Shown here: positions 10,101 through 20,804 of the stretch, one piece after another
Numbering within the stretch: position 1 is the first letter of the stretch
How the letters are laid out: every line of letters starts with the position of its first letter
Origin: Bimastos eiseni
Lineage: Eukaryota; Annelida; Clitellata; Crassiclitellata; Lumbricidae
Length of the DNA stretch: 64,000 nt
NCBI GenBank assembly: GCA_959347315.1
Contig: OY365810.1
Coordinates: forward strand, 14,870,896 to 14,934,895
Reading direction: 5' to 3'
Made by a program: the position numbers and the translations under genes
The notes under the pieces: model-generated
The model's database searches: none
Told to the model about the DNA's origin: nothing
The model's input: only the letters and a program-made list of their open reading frames with translations

Positions 10101-10499
10101 AGGGCAATGGGTCTATTTGGTGTAGGCGAGTAGCCGTCGCAGAGGACGTGGTTATTTTGCCGAAATATCAGAGCGACGTGCCCGTGCGTACGATGTACGG
10201 GGATTTGGATTCTGTGGCGCAGGCCTGGATGACGTAGGCTCAAGATGATTAGGCCTGGCCTTTCATCTCGCTCGGGTCGTGCTGGGTGATAGCGCCAACA
10301 CAACTCGAGTGAGAGTAGTTAATTTAAGTGATGACCCATTCCAACTCGGTAAGGATCAGGCAATCACGGGGCTTCACCCGGTGTAGGTCGAGGTGAGTCG
10401 AGCGGCCGATGAGAGTCGAATGCCGGGCGGCCAAGCGCCGTCGTACGAGGGCATACTGTCCGACCTTCCAGAGGAGGTGACGCATGATATCCATATCGA

Positions 10500-11389
10500 T
10501 TGGCAATCGATGAGCAGTTGAATAGTCTACTGGCGGCCGAGCGAATAGAACCTGCTGCTAGCGAGTGGTCGTCTAATGTGGTGTTGGCCCATAAAAAGTA
10601 CGGGTCTTTGCTCTTTTGCATAGATTATCGGCAATTAAACGAGCGGAAGAGAAAGGACTCGTACCCGCTTCCCCGGATAGATGAGTGCCTTAGCTGACGG
10701 CGTATGGTTCAGCACACCGGACCTTCGTAGCGGTTGCCATCAAGTAGCTTTGGACCCGGAGGACTTTGATAAAACGGCGTTCGTAACTCGTAGGAGTATG
10801 ATCCGTTGGAAAGTGATGCTCTTTGGGCTCTGTAACGTGCCCTCCACATTTCAGAGGCCTATGAACATCGTCCTGTCCGGACTTAATTTCGAGGCATGTC
10901 TAGTATATCTGGACGATGTAATTATTTTTGGGAGGAACCCCGAGCAAAAATCTGGAGCGATTGCGATTGTTGTTAGAGCGCCTGCGGGGAGCTAACCTTA
11001 AGTTAAAGCCGAGCAAGTGCCATCTGCTGCGTAAAACCGTCAATTTCCTTGGTCATGGGGTAACCCCAGAGGGAGTGGCCGTAGATAATGCGAAGATTCG
11101 CGATGAAGTCGAGTGGCCTGTCCCGCAGCGATTAAAGGATGTGCGGTCGTTTCTTGGGCTAAGCTCATATTATCGCAGGTTTATTCGGGACTTTTCGGTG
11201 CTAGCTCCTCCCCTGGTCGAGCTTACCAGGAAGGGGCTAGCTTTTGTTTGGAACGACGCTTGCCAGGGGGCCTTCGATCATATGAAACGAGCCCTGACGA
11301 CTACTCCTGTTCTGGCTTTGCCTAGGGATGACTATTGGACTTCGATGCATATGATGTCTGCATTGGAGCAGTGCTGTCCCAGTGGATAG
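10500..11389 (+). pseudogene. Gypsy reverse transcriptase, three frames
   Basis: The N-terminal part (10500-10697) reads IEPAASEWSSNVVLAHKK and FCIDYRQLNERKRKDSYPLP. The middle part (10681-10995) has the catalytic LVYLDDVIIF (aspartates at about 10912-10917) and an LFGLCNVPSTFQR stretch. The third (10928-11389) has the connection region FLGLSSYYRRFIRDFSVLAP. The three pieces lie in different frames with short overlaps, so at least two frameshifts inactivate it. The upstream 10101-10499 is degenerate linker with no clear frame. Confidence 0.95.
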
Positions 11390-11532
11390 ACGGGCAGGAA
11401 AGAGTGATTGTCTGCGGGAGTAGGTTGCTATCCTCGGCCGAGAGAAAATATTGCGTGACCCGGAAAGAGTTGTTAGCGATAGTACATTTCGTGAAACTCT
11501 TCAGGCAGTATCTGATAGGGCGGCCGTTCTAG
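11335..11532 (+). pseudogene. Gypsy RNase H region
   Basis: The frame reads DFDAYDVCIGAVLSQ, then SAERKYCVTRKELLAIVHFV, which matches the Ty3-type RNase H that normally follows the reverse transcriptase (consensus D-A-S-x-x-x-G-A-V-L-x-Q and E-R-x-Y-x-x-x-E-x-E-x-L-A). It overlaps the previous frame and ends early at 11532. Confidence 0.85.
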
Positions 11533-11599
11533 CTGTGAACGGACCACGCCGCCCTGCAGTGGATGCAACGCATACTGGAGCCGATTGGCCTACAAGGCT

Positions 11600-12122
11600 G
11601 ATGGTTGGAACGGCTTGCGGAATCCATCGGCCCGGGAAGAAGCACAGGAATGCGGATGCGATGTCGCGGCGGCCTTGCCGACAATGCGGGTCTCAGGAGT
11701 GGAATATGACGGCAGCAGTCGTCGAAGCGTCTGACGGGGTCCAACCGGGCTCGGAAGTCGGCGCTATAGAGCGCTTAGCCGGGGCCCAGCGAGATGATCC
11801 CGACCTTGGTATTGTGAGGCCTTTGATAGAAGACGGGGCCCAGCCTCCGGATTTATTGGCCATTCTGCGTGAGAGCGAGGCCGTGAAGGTGCCTTGGTAT
11901 CAGAAAGACCGCCTCTATTTACGGGACGGGGTACTCCATCAGAAGACGCCGGACGTTGTGGAACAAGCCCTGGTTCCCAAGAAGCTGAGGGAAAAGTACA
12001 TGGTGCTCGCACATACAGGGTTGACCGGGGGCCATCTGGGTATGCGCCAGACCCACTGGCAAGTAAGACGCCGAGGTTACTGGGTTGGGTGGTCCCGGGA
12101 TGTAAGGCGTTTCTGCGGATAA
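11600..12122 (+). pseudogene. RNase H end and integrase N-terminal zinc-binding region
   Basis: Within the frame 11451-12122, HRPGKKHRNADAMSRRP matches the conserved H-x-x-G-x-x-N-x-x-A-D-x-L-S-R linker after RNase H. AHTGLTGGHLGMRQT is the first half of the HHCC integrase zinc finger. The frame stops soon after VRRFC at 12122, and the second cysteine lies in another frame. Confidence 0.9.
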
Positions 12123-12123
12123 T

Positions 12124-12606
12124 GTGCACCTTGCAGTAGGTACCACCGTGGGCGTCTGCCCCAACATGGGAGCACTGCAGCCCATGCAGTGCCGGGAATC
12201 CTGGGAGAGGTTGAGCATCGACATTACTAGTCCTCACCCTGGAAGTAGAAGGGGACACACCTACATAACGACAGTAATGGACAATTTCACTAAGTTTGTT
12301 GAGGCTATAGCTATGACCAACCAGGAGGCCACCGAGGTCGCCCGAGCTTTAGTCGATAACGTAATTGTCGAGTACGGGGTCCCGCTGCTGATACTTACCG
12401 ATCAGGGGACGACCTTCCAAGGGAATTTATTCTGGGAATTGTGTTGGCTTTTTGGCATAGATAAGGTCCGGACCTCTAGCTATTACCCTAGCGGGAATGG
12501 TTTAATCCTGAGGTCTCACAGGACCCTCAATGCCATGCGGGGTAAAGTCCGAAGCAGCCATCAAAGAGACTGGGATGATTTCTTGCCCCATCTCCTGGCC
12601 GCCTAA
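12124..12606 (+). pseudogene. Integrase catalytic core, catalytic Glu replaced by Leu
   Basis: The core contains LSIDITSP (first Asp, about 12220) and LTDQGTTFQG (second Asp, about 12400). At the exact D35E spacing it then reads YYPSGNGLILRSHRTL, where the residue at 12508-12510 is leucine (CTG) instead of the invariant glutamate of N-G-x-x-E-R. The enzyme would join retroelement DNA into the host genome, and this copy should be catalytically dead. A stop follows at 12606. Confidence 0.95.
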
Positions 12607-12737
12607 AAGACGTCGCCGCACGAGGTGACTGGCTTTACACCGAACTTTCTCATGTTCGGTCGGGAAGCCAGGGCACCGATAGACTTGGTCTGCGGGAGGC
12701 CACCGGATGTGGAGCTCACAGACTACTTATCCGAACT

Positions 12738-13088
12738 ATGTCCGAGACTTCGCGGACCGGATGGAGGCGGGAGCAGTTGAAGGTCGCCGCCGAGCGCCAG
12801 AAACGGGCGTACGATCTACGCGTCCGTCCAGCGGACTTCGCTCCAGGAAACCGCGTATGGTATTTCACTCCGCGTCGCTACCAGTTTTGTAGTCCTAAAT
12901 GGCAATCACTTTATACTGGCCCCTATTTCGTGGAGCGACGGTGCGGGCCAGTCAACTACAGCATTCGCAAGTCGACGAACTCATGCTCATTCATCGTACA
13001 CGTAGACAAATTACGCTTGTGCGCGAAGGATGGGGTGACTGAAGGAGGCATGGCTACGACTGCTCTTCTTGTCGTGGCCGAATTGTGA
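12738..13088 (+). pseudogene. Integrase C-terminal GPY/F region
   Basis: The frame contains LYTGPYFVERRCGPVNYSIR and ends near IVHVDKLRL. It matches the GPY/F module found after the integrase core in many Ty3/Gypsy lineages. It ends at a stop at 13088, after which 13089-13376 is 3' untranslated sequence with a short purine tract TTGGGGGAGC just ahead of the 3' LTR. Confidence 0.85.
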
Positions 13089-13376
13089 AAGGATTTCGCT
13101 GAAATTATTGAATACTTGCCTGATGTTAATTTCATGGGGAAGTGCCCCTAAAATTAATTTTTTTTAGCTACGAGCGTTGGGCTCGGAACTTACGAGAGGA
13201 TTTTTGGACAATTTGTGTCGTTGAATTATCTGAGGGACTTTAAATGTTGTTTACGGCTGCCTCTTTAGGTTGTGAGCATTAATTGATATTCTGCGCTAAG
13301 GACTTAGCGGGTAGCCTTTCGATTTTATTTCTGTTGGCTGGGATGGTGGCATCCCACTTGCTACTTGGGGGAGCAT

Positions 13377-13805
13377 TGTGGCGTTTTTGTGCCGGGACTG
13401 CCTTGACGTAGCATTTGGGCCCGCCTTTTTCTGCTGTGGCAGTATTGTTGCTTCCTGTGGGAGCAATTTCGCTCCCTCTGAGAGCAATTGCGCTCCCTCT
13501 GAGGCTATATAAGCGGGCTGTAGCTAGCAGAGCACACGTAGAAGGTCGGAACTGAACGATAGGCTGATTCGTTCTGTTCGATGCTGATTTAGTTAATAAT
13601 AAAGTATATTTGTCGAACAACGATTGATTTCGTCTCTAACCTAGTCACTTTCTAATTCGTGGCAGTCTCGAAAGCCTGCGCTAGAACGGGCAGGTCCTAC
13701 TCCGCGGACGATTAAGAAGACGGGGAAAACCTCAGAGCTCGGCCTTCCGGGATACCAGAAAAAGACGGGAACGCCTGGTGACGGCCTCAACCGGGGTTCG
13801 CTACA
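13377..13805 (+). repeat. 3' LTR of the Gypsy element (shortened)
   Basis: It starts TGTGGCGTTTTTGTGCCGGG and aligns with the 5' LTR to GGGGTTCGCTACA. It keeps the TATA box (CTATATAAG at about 13505) and AATAAA (about 13598). It lacks most of the U3 tandem repeat and about 60 bases near its end, between AAAAAGACGGGA and CGGCC. Confidence 0.9.
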
Positions 13806-14110
13806 AGTGGTTTGCAGCGATGAGACTCGAATAGGAGAGGAGAGAATTTGGCCATAGACATTATTTGTTCCAGTAGCCTACTGGATCAGATATGCATGCA
13901 GCTGCGAGATAGATTTGACGTTGACACAACAGTATTGTTAACAGTAATGTCTTTGTTTGCCACCAGCAGCCCCAAAAGAGGATCATGTATCACCGTCAAT
14001 GACTTCATGTAACTCACCCTGATGTTGTGGTACTTTGAGTATGGTGATTTTTGCGAAACATTATGTACGTTGAATGCCCATTATATGCAGCAGATACCAC
14101 AAACACACTA
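13806..14110. other. Intron sequence, nothing recognised
   Basis: I see no exon, transposon end or repeat array in this part of kinase intron 1 just right of the Gypsy element. Confidence 0.4.
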
Positions 14111-14114
14111 CCAG

Positions 14115-14300
14115 GGGTATAGCAAGCTGGGGGAAAAGGAGGGACCGGCCCTCAGTTTTAAAACGGGGAGTGAGGGGGGCTTAACGCCACCCAGTTTTGG
14201 TGGTCATTGCTCCCAAGAACCCCACCAAATCTGTTCCATTTTTATGTTTCTCCAATCGCTTTTTAATCTAATGATTAAGGTATTGTGGGTGAATAAATCT
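14115..14300 (+). repeat. Fragment of hAT-like MITE (family of 14748)
   Basis: It starts CAGGGGTATAGCAAGC and shares GACCGGCCCTCAGTTT and TTTTTATGTTTCTCCAAT with the complete member at 14748-15017. No right end was seen, so it is a 5' fragment. Bases 14301-14739 show nothing I recognise. Confidence 0.7.
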
Positions 14301-14747
14301 CAAGCAGTCCAAGGTTAGCATATATGATTTGCTGTTGCTTATTGCGGGTATAAAAGACTGTCATTTGCAAAGGAGAGTAGTGCCTACTTGGCCATTCATT
14401 CATCCCGGACACTGACCTGGCACTCTCAAGGTTGGTTCAAGTACTGCTCTTCCACCTAAACCTGTAAATTTTTTATCCCGTTAAAAATTGACCTATTGAA
14501 TTTTGACATTTGGCTATTGATAACAAGGCTAATGTCAAAATTCAAAAGGTAGATTCTTAATTGGATCAAATCTGCCTTGTTATGACCAGCCAAATGTATT
14601 GTATATGACCATCTTATAGCTATGTTATAGTTGTTTGTAGTCATTGATTAAATAATGGAATCAAAACTGGCACATTAAGCAAGTAATTGTGAAGGCGTTA
14701 CAGATATGTCTGAATACATGCATATAAAATAATTATTAGAGCCAAAC

Positions 14748-15017
14748 CAGGAGTGGCACCGGCCCTCAGTTTCAAAACTGGTAGGGCAAAGCCCCCCGTT
14801 TTAGTGCTCAATGCCCCCCATGTGACCCCAAATCAGTTCTTTTTTATGTTTCTCCAATGGCTTTTTAATGTGACTTTTGTTAAGATAATTTGTGCCCCAC
14901 CCATTTTTCACATTTCCGAGAGGGGCAAAATTCAAAAAGTGGGGGAGGAGTTTTTTGCGCTTCGCGCAATATTTTACAAATTATGCCCCCACTTTTCAAA
15001 ACCTTGTTGCACCTCTG
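14748..15017 (+). mobile_element. Non-autonomous hAT element, 270 bp
   Basis: The ends are CAGGAGTGGCACC and, inverted, CAGAGGTGCAACA. The flanking octamers AGCCAAAC (14740-14747) and ATGCAAAC (15018-15025) agree at 6 of 8 positions. The interior has a GCGCTTCGCGC palindrome (14957-14967). The right half is repeated at 16060-16190, and the GCGCTTCGCGC motif reappears near 22815. Confidence 0.7.
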
Positions 15018-15049
15018 ATGCAAACAAGTTATACATTGACATGAGTCTT

Positions 15050-15850
15050 AACATGACATAACACAACGTTGTCTTATAATAGCGGTTCAGAAGATCGCAT
15101 CTGTGTCAGGAAAACTCTTTCTTCTTCTTTGGTTTTCTCATTACTTCTTTCTAATACTCACATTTCTTAAGTCTCTTCTTGAATGCTTTTACTGAGTCTC
15201 TTGCAACGGTCTTTTCATCTAAATCATTCCATGCCTTCACCACTCGTGAACTATAAAATCTTTGCATCCATATACTAGCTGTTTTTTTATATTTTGTATC
15301 TGTGCCCTATGGTAAATGTGAAGAACTTTTGTGCTGGCAATGTGTGTTTCCTTGTCATTATTTTTAATTTTCAATCAAGTCACCTCTTGTTCTTCTCTCA
15401 ATTGTTGTCAATCCACATCTATTCAATCTCTCTTCATATTTTAGATTTGTGTATAATCTTTTTATCCTTTCTGTCGCTCTCCTCTGTATTTTATCCAAAT
15501 TTCTAGATATCTTGTTTCAAGTATGGATTTCATGCTTGTTCACAGTAATCAAGGTTTGGTCCGACCAAGGTTTTATGTAACTCGAGAATTATTTCATTTT
15601 CCATGCTGACTATTGCTCTTTTAATCATTGCTAGCACATTGTTGGCTTTTTTGCTACCTCTGAACATTGCCTTTATGGCTTTGCACTCTTGTTTGTGTAT
15701 GATCACCCCTAGGTATAATTCTGCCTCTGAGTCTCTTAAGTTCAACCCTCCCACTTCGTACTAACATTTTTCATTTTTCTTTCCCATGAGCATAACATAA
15801 CACTTTTTGTGTTGAGCAGCATCTGTCAGTCCACTGACCACTGGTACAGT
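15050..15850 (-). mobile_element. 5'-truncated LINE, reverse transcriptase C-terminus
   Basis: On the minus strand, YLGVIIHKQ, then SKKANNVLAMIKRA and LHKTLVGPNLDYCEQA form the typical end of a non-LTR reverse transcriptase of the CR1/L2-Jockey group. The C-terminal domain with DLDEKTVARDSVKAFKKRL comes last. Several stops break it. The 3' end at about 15055 has a CATAACA-type tail. A second copy of the same 3' end, split by another transposon, is at 24030-24149 and 26837-26950. Bases 15851-16059 show nothing recognised. Confidence 0.85.
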
Positions 15851-16059
15851 CTCTGAAAGTCTTGCGGCAAGTTAAAACCGAAATTACCTTGGCATTCAGC
15901 CCATGCCGTTACAAGCGTCATAATGGTGGAAAAGAATAATTCGCATGAAGTTTTGTTGTATATTGTACAAAATAGTACGATATAGTATAATTATAGTGCA
16001 CACTTCAAGAGGATTCTGCATTTTCTTAATTTCTATAGATTATTATGAAAAGATGATTT

Positions 16060-16190
16060 TTATTGAGATAATTTGTGCCCCTTCTTTTTAAAATTTCATG
16101 GAGGTAAAATTAAAACAGAGGGAAATATTCTCCACGCAATATTATCGGATTTATGCCACCCCACGTTTAGAAAGCTTGATATACATCTGC
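16060..16190 (+). repeat. Right half of the hAT family of 14748
   Basis: GATAATTTGTGCCCCTT through TTATGCCACCCCAC aligns with 14880-15010. The end CATCTG matches the terminal CCTCTG. The left part is missing. A short frame of no recognised family follows (16195-16388), with a run of acidic residues (ETTDEDETDDENE). Confidence 0.65.
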
Positions 16191-16399
16191 ACACAACAGT
16201 CCTTGCCACAGTTAAAAAAGTCAAAATATACACTTGATTCAGAAAGACTAATCGCACGAAGTGCTGGTGATAGGCCTACTCGTGTAGAAGAGACAACTGA
16301 TGAGGACGAAACCGACGATGAAAACGAATTGACTGAGTGGAATCTACATAAATATATTGTAACGGTTCAGAGGTTCGCCTACCTATAGTGTCGGCCTGC

Positions 16400-16640
16400 T
16401 GTAGTGTCTGCTTGTTGTGTATGCCTGCCTACTGTGTTCTTTCTACTGTGGTATCTACCTGATGTATCTACGCTTATCTACTACATACTGTAGTCTATCT
16501 ACTATCTACTGTAGATATCTACTGTCTACTGTATCCTCTTTACTGTGTATTATCTCCGATCTTCTGTGTAGTCTCTACTATCTACTGTCTCCTATCTACT
16601 GTGTATCATCTACTATCTACAGCAAGTTAGTATAAAGGGG
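16400..16640. repeat. CTACTGT/ATCTACTG degenerate microsatellite
   Basis: Runs of TCTACTATCTACTGTAG-like sequence fill the segment. An imperfect TAGTCGTCGTGG array follows at about 16660-16880, where ATAGTCGTCGT, GTCGTCGTAG and GTAGTCGCCGTCAGCC recur. Confidence 0.85.
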
Positions 16641-16899
16641 GTCAGAGTGTTCGATCGATTCGTCGTCGCCTGGAAGATCGGAATCATCGTCGTCGTCTGT
16701 AGATAGTCATCGGGGAGCCTTGTAGATTCGGCTTCGGCCTTGCAGTTTCGGCTCCTAGGAAGCACGAATAGTCGTCGTGGCTTTGCGATAGTCGTCGTGG
16801 ATATATAGTCGTTGTGGAATATAGTCGTCGTAGATCTACGATAGTCGCCGGCAACCATTGACGTTGCATAGTAGTCGCCGTCAGCCATTGATGTAGCGC

Positions 16900-17250
16900 T
16901 GCAGTTAATCGTTAGTTATTGATGTAGGGCGTATTGAGGGAGTGAGATACGGACTATTTCCGAATAGGCGCTACAGAAGTATTGATTTCCGTTGTACATT
17001 AAGAGAGGATTATCGAACAAGCGTGTCTTATTCCAAGCGTCATCCAGAAAGGAGCTATTTAAACCTTAAATGGTTTGTCTTCAGCAAACCACTGAAACCT
17101 TACTTAGCGGACTGCAACTCGAACTATCCCCATATCGGCAAGTCGTCATCCTGGTCACTGTCGAATAGGCCCCGTTCCGTTACAATATTAAGCCTTTATA
17201 GACATGCTCTCAGCTTTCTGGATATCCTCATAAGAAGACTTGTATTCTAG
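16900..17250. other. Sequence without recognised gene
   Basis: A short open frame at 16942-17250 has no recognisable family. The text ends GTTACAATATT near 17181 after a CTATTTAAACC box, which faintly recalls an LTR, but no pair was found. Confidence 0.3.
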
Positions 17251-17254
17251 TCTC

Positions 17255-18745
17255 GTATTGCAAGATACTATAGCTGCTGCAATCGATCGAAATGAATATG
17301 CTGTTGGCATCTTCGTGGATGTAGCAATGGCGTTTGATTAGGTAAACCACGACACGGTAAACCACGACACATTATTACTTAAACTTGAAAATTTAGGCAT
17401 ACGTGGTGTCACCTTGTCTTGGTTCCGCAGTTACCTAAGTGGTAGATACAAAAAAGTCAAATGCAATAATCATTTATCTTCCCTGAACCTAGTAAAACAT
17501 GGTGTTCCGCAGGGCTCAATTCTGGGTCCTTTACTTTTTTTATGATTTATAAATGACCTTCCAAATGCCTCGTCTGCACTCCATTTCTACTTGTTCGCAG
17601 ATGATACAAACATATTTGCATTTAATAAGCCTATGAAAAATTGGTCCAGCAGTTAAACCATGAGCTTGTAAATATAAATAATTGGTTTGCAGGCAACAAG
17701 CTATCCTTATACATTAAAAAGACAAGCTACATACTATTCAGCTCTCACCGTAAGAAATTACCTATATATGAAATTCCTCTGTTAATATACAACAAACCAG
17801 TACCGAAAGTTAACTCAATCAAATTTCTTGGTGTTTTGATTGACAATCACTTAACTTGGAACAACCACATTCACAACATCTCAACACAAATTACGAAAAG
17901 TCTTGGGATACTATCTAGAGTAGCTTACCTCTTACCATCAAATATACGTAAAAGTCTATATTATACGATGATACTCGCTTATCTAAATTACTGCAATGTT
18001 ATCTGGGCATCCAACTACCCCTTTCGGCTGAAACGACTAACTATCATCCAAAACCGAGCAGTTCGCTTTTTTGCTGGTTATCCTTCTTTATCTCGGGTTG
18101 ACCACATATGCATGCTTTACTTAAGTTAAAACTAATAACGTTGTGTCAAATATCTGAATTAAGGTTGAAATACAACCACAATCAATAACCTCCGGTCTTC
18201 AATAATTGCTTTACATCACCAACTGATGCTAACCCTTATTGTCTGCGCCCTTCATTATCCTCCTCATACAGACCTATCTATGCCAGAACTAACACAAGGA
18301 CAATCACCATAAAATATTCTGGTGCTAAGTTATGGAATAACATTCCAGATAAATTTAAACCAATACCAAATCTGTATACCTCTAAGGCGAGTGTGCGTGA
18401 GCACTTCTTATTGACTTCACTTGAATGTAATTAAATCTGACTCTGTGTTTTGATGTCATCCATAAATGTAATATATCATAATAGTTCATTGTTATATGAT
18501 ATGAGATAGTCAACGTGGTAACTAAATATTTAGCAAGGCTCTGGTGTAATAGTTAGCTAGTTAAGCAATTATTAGTATTATCTATATATCGACCTCTGAC
18601 CTTTGAATGTCTTTTTCTCTCAACATGGGTGGCCCCGCCTTCAGGCCCTCGGTCCTTCTTGGGCCTTTCCCCCTTTTGTACCTTGCATATTCTAATATTC
18701 TTGTTTAATCATCAAGTGTTTCAGTTGAGGTCAATAAAAGGAATT
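17255..18745 (+). mobile_element. 5'-truncated LINE with reverse transcriptase and 3' UTR
   Basis: The translation starts inside the reverse transcriptase at DTIAAAIDRNEYAVGIFVDV. It continues through HGVPQGSILGPLLF and the catalytic FADDTN, then the ORF at 17641-18129 with SIKFLGVLIDNHLTW and a C-terminal AKLWNNIPDKFK segment to about 18434. It is a CR1/Jockey-type non-LTR element. The frame is broken by stops at MAFD* and FL*FIND. A 16 bp tandem duplication GGTAAACCACGACAC (17340-17372) repeats VNHDT. The tail has CAATAAAAGG near 18734. It lies in kinase intron 1. Confidence 0.9.
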
Positions 18746-18759
18746 TTGTTTGTCTTGTT

Positions 18760-19180
18760 TGTAACATTTTACAATTGTTCTGGATCTTAGTCATTGTACC
18801 ATCAACCAACCAGCTATTCTGCGGAGCGTGCCTCATTAGGCAACGCATCATCAAAAGTCGCTTTTGGTCAGCCAGGTGTGTGATTATTAGATGAATGCAC
18901 TATAATTCAACATGTTGGCGTTGTCGCTAGGTTATTCGGAGAATGATCACTTCACGCACCTATGTATTTAAGTTAAGCAACATTACTATATTTTTTAAGT
19001 AGCATTAATGTAATAGCAATGTTGCTTACTATTCATTACTAATGTGTTTTATTTCTGTAACACGAATATTGTAATTTTTTAGGCAATGCAATATCTAAAA
19101 TTCTGCATAGTCGTAATCTCTTACTATATATAGTTACTTATTATCTCTGAAACAATCTGCGTTTAGATATGGTGGGGGGA
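18760..19180. other. Intron sequence, nothing recognised
   Basis: This is AT-rich sequence between the LINE and the microsatellite next to kinase exon 1. Confidence 0.4.
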
Positions 19181-19214
19181 TTTTGCTTCTATCAACCGGG
19201 GGGGGATAGAACCC

Positions 19215-19395
19215 TCTGACTGCTACTACTATTTCCACTACTATGTACTTCCACTTCCACTACTTCCACTACTACCACTGCTACTAATTCTTTCAACACC
19301 ACTTCCCCTTCCACCACCATCCCCACTACTTCCACTATTACATCTACTTCCATTACTACCACTACTTCCACTACTACTACTACTGCTACTTCCAA
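19215..19395. repeat. Degenerate CCACTACTTCCACTAC repeat
   Basis: TTCCACTAC and CCACTACTA units repeat without a fixed period. The minus-strand valine/glutamate-rich frame across it is a repeat artefact. It ends about 40 bp from the splice donor of kinase exon 1. Confidence 0.85.
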
Positions 19396-19440
19396 TAATA
19401 ATTTTAATTATAATGATACCCTAGATGTACGCCTACTCAC

Positions 19441-19861
19441 TGTTTGACGACTTGAGGTCTCTGTGAACAATCTTTTCCTGATGAAGATATGCCATGCCAC
19501 GAGCGATCTGCATGCTCCAGTTCATCATGATGTGCTGTGGAAGATCACATGTCAACCTCTCCAAAACGCTCCTCAAAGATCCTCCTCTACCATATTCCAT
19601 CAGTATATATAGAGCAGGTGATTCAAAGCTTACTTCGTAAACAGCAATTAAATTTTTGTGCTGCAGCTTCATCCACTTTTCACATGCTTCCTGTTCTCTT
19701 TTACAATTTTTCGTTGGCTCACACAGTCGTCTCTTGACTGCACAAGTCTTACCATTTGGCTGCGTGATTGGACCATACACATTGCCAAAACTTCCGTGTC
19801 CAATGAAGATATTGTCAGCTATAAGCTGGCTCAAGCGTTTGTTCTCACTAGCAATAGCCAT
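19441..19861 (-). CDS. Kinase gene 1, exon 1: mixed-lineage-kinase-like N-lobe to catalytic loop
   Basis: This is the first coding exon of a serine/threonine or dual-specificity kinase. The glycine loop GHGSFGNVYG is near residues 21-30. The ATP lysine is in TCAVKRR, the alpha-C glutamate probably in REQEACEKW, and the hinge is ILMEYGRGGSL. The catalytic loop IVHRDLKSSN ends the exon. Overall order and wording match the MLK/MAP3K9-11 group, which activates JNK/p38 cascades in the cytoplasm, but the usual N-terminal SH3 domain is absent. The ATG at 19861 has A at -3 and G at +4, and an in-frame TAA lies four codons upstream, which supports it as the start. The donor is a consensus GTGAGT (plus 19435-19440), phase 1, joining exon 2 at 6025 across a 13.4 kb intron. 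Confidence 0.9.
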
Positions 19862-19989
19862 TTTGGAAATTTACAAGTAGCCAACTGTGAATTCAAAATC
19901 TTTTGCTACAATTCACAATAAAAAGAACTGAGATAATCTCGGAATTCATTATCTATTTTAATAAATACTTAAACAAATGGAGTTGGGAC

Positions 19990-20788
19990 TAGGGCTACCA
20001 TAAGTGCTCAGGTGAAAAAGAGGACACACACAATTTTCATCAGATTCGGTTAGGGTTACCATGTGTGCTGGTTTCCCCCGACATGTCCTCCTTTTAGGCC
20101 TCTGCTCAGGCGTCCGGGCGGCTTACCAGAAATAAGGCTTTTGTCCGGGTTTTCCTCTGTTCGTCCCCGTTCTTATTATTGCTGAATTTTGTCCTCATTC
20201 TATCACCCAATGCTATCACTGACAGAGTATTTTCTCTGAAGAAAGTGTCCATGGACAAAGGAAAGAAATAAGTTGTTCGTTGAATCTGTCACAGGAATTC
20301 TATTTCTGCAGCATAACTATAAGCATATGGCATGCACAGAATTTCATACATATCTCAACAGCCAGCCTAATTTGTTGAAGACCATCAGTTCTTCAGAGAA
20401 ATACGTTTGGGCTCAACCCCAGGCGCAGTGTATAAAATCATAGGCCCCACGGTTCCAAACTTAACCTCAAATACGGATCATTCTGGTGATAATGACTAAG
20501 AATGTAGTGTCACTACTGTTTTGTTAGTTGGTCACTGTTTTGTTTCTGTGTACACTCAGTGTAATGTAATGTGTAAGCCTACTGAACACTCACTCAAAAA
20601 AGTTTATAACTGAAACCATTTACAATAATAACAATAGTTTATGTAGTTTGACTTTACTTATATTTTGTAAAACACTCACATTGGCCGCGTGATTGGCGAA
20701 TCATTAGGAGCCGGTAAAGGGATGGTAACCGAATCTGAATAACATTTTGTGTGTCCTCTTTTTCATCTGAGCACTTATGATAACCCCA
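19990..20788. mobile_element. TIR element with about 60 bp ends, containing a hAT-transposase remnant
   Basis: The left end (19990-20055: TACCATAAGTGCTCAGGTGA, then AAAGAGGACACACAC and CAGATTCGGTTA) is repeated inverted at 20722-20788 with few differences. Inside lies a second unit starting GGGTTACCATGTGTGC (about 20052), whose left end also occurs at 27075-27210 on the minus strand. The flanking octamers do not match well, so the superfamily is not proven. The short-ended, hAT-like interior suggests hAT. Confidence 0.7.
20165..20720 (+). pseudogene. hAT transposase C-terminal remnant, copy 1
   Basis: The sequence aligns along about 550 bp with the reverse complement of 23385-23945. Fragments such as ERVFSL-like reading around 20230, and FHTYLSSQPNLL and ISSSEKYVWAQPQ around 20340-20420, resemble the end of hAT transposases (dimerisation region). 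Frames are broken throughout. It fills the inside of the TIR element above. Confidence 0.6.
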
Positions 20789-20804
20789 GAGCTTGAAGTG
20801 AGCC

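Larger units (their letters stand above)
8368..13805 (+). mobile_element. Ty3/Gypsy LTR retrotransposon, complete layout, inactivated
   Basis: The element has two LTRs starting TGTG and ending ACA. Between them are gag remnants, a CCHC zinc knuckle, aspartic protease, reverse transcriptase, RNase H, integrase and a GPY/F-type C-terminal region, in Ty3/Gypsy order. Every domain is in a different frame or broken by stops, and the integrase lacks its catalytic glutamate. The 5' LTR is 652 bp and the 3' LTR 429 bp. No matching flanking duplication is obvious (AAGAG on the left, AGTGG on the right), so age or rearrangement is likely. It lies in the 13.4 kb intron 1 of kinase gene 1, in opposite orientation to that gene. 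Confidence 0.95.
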
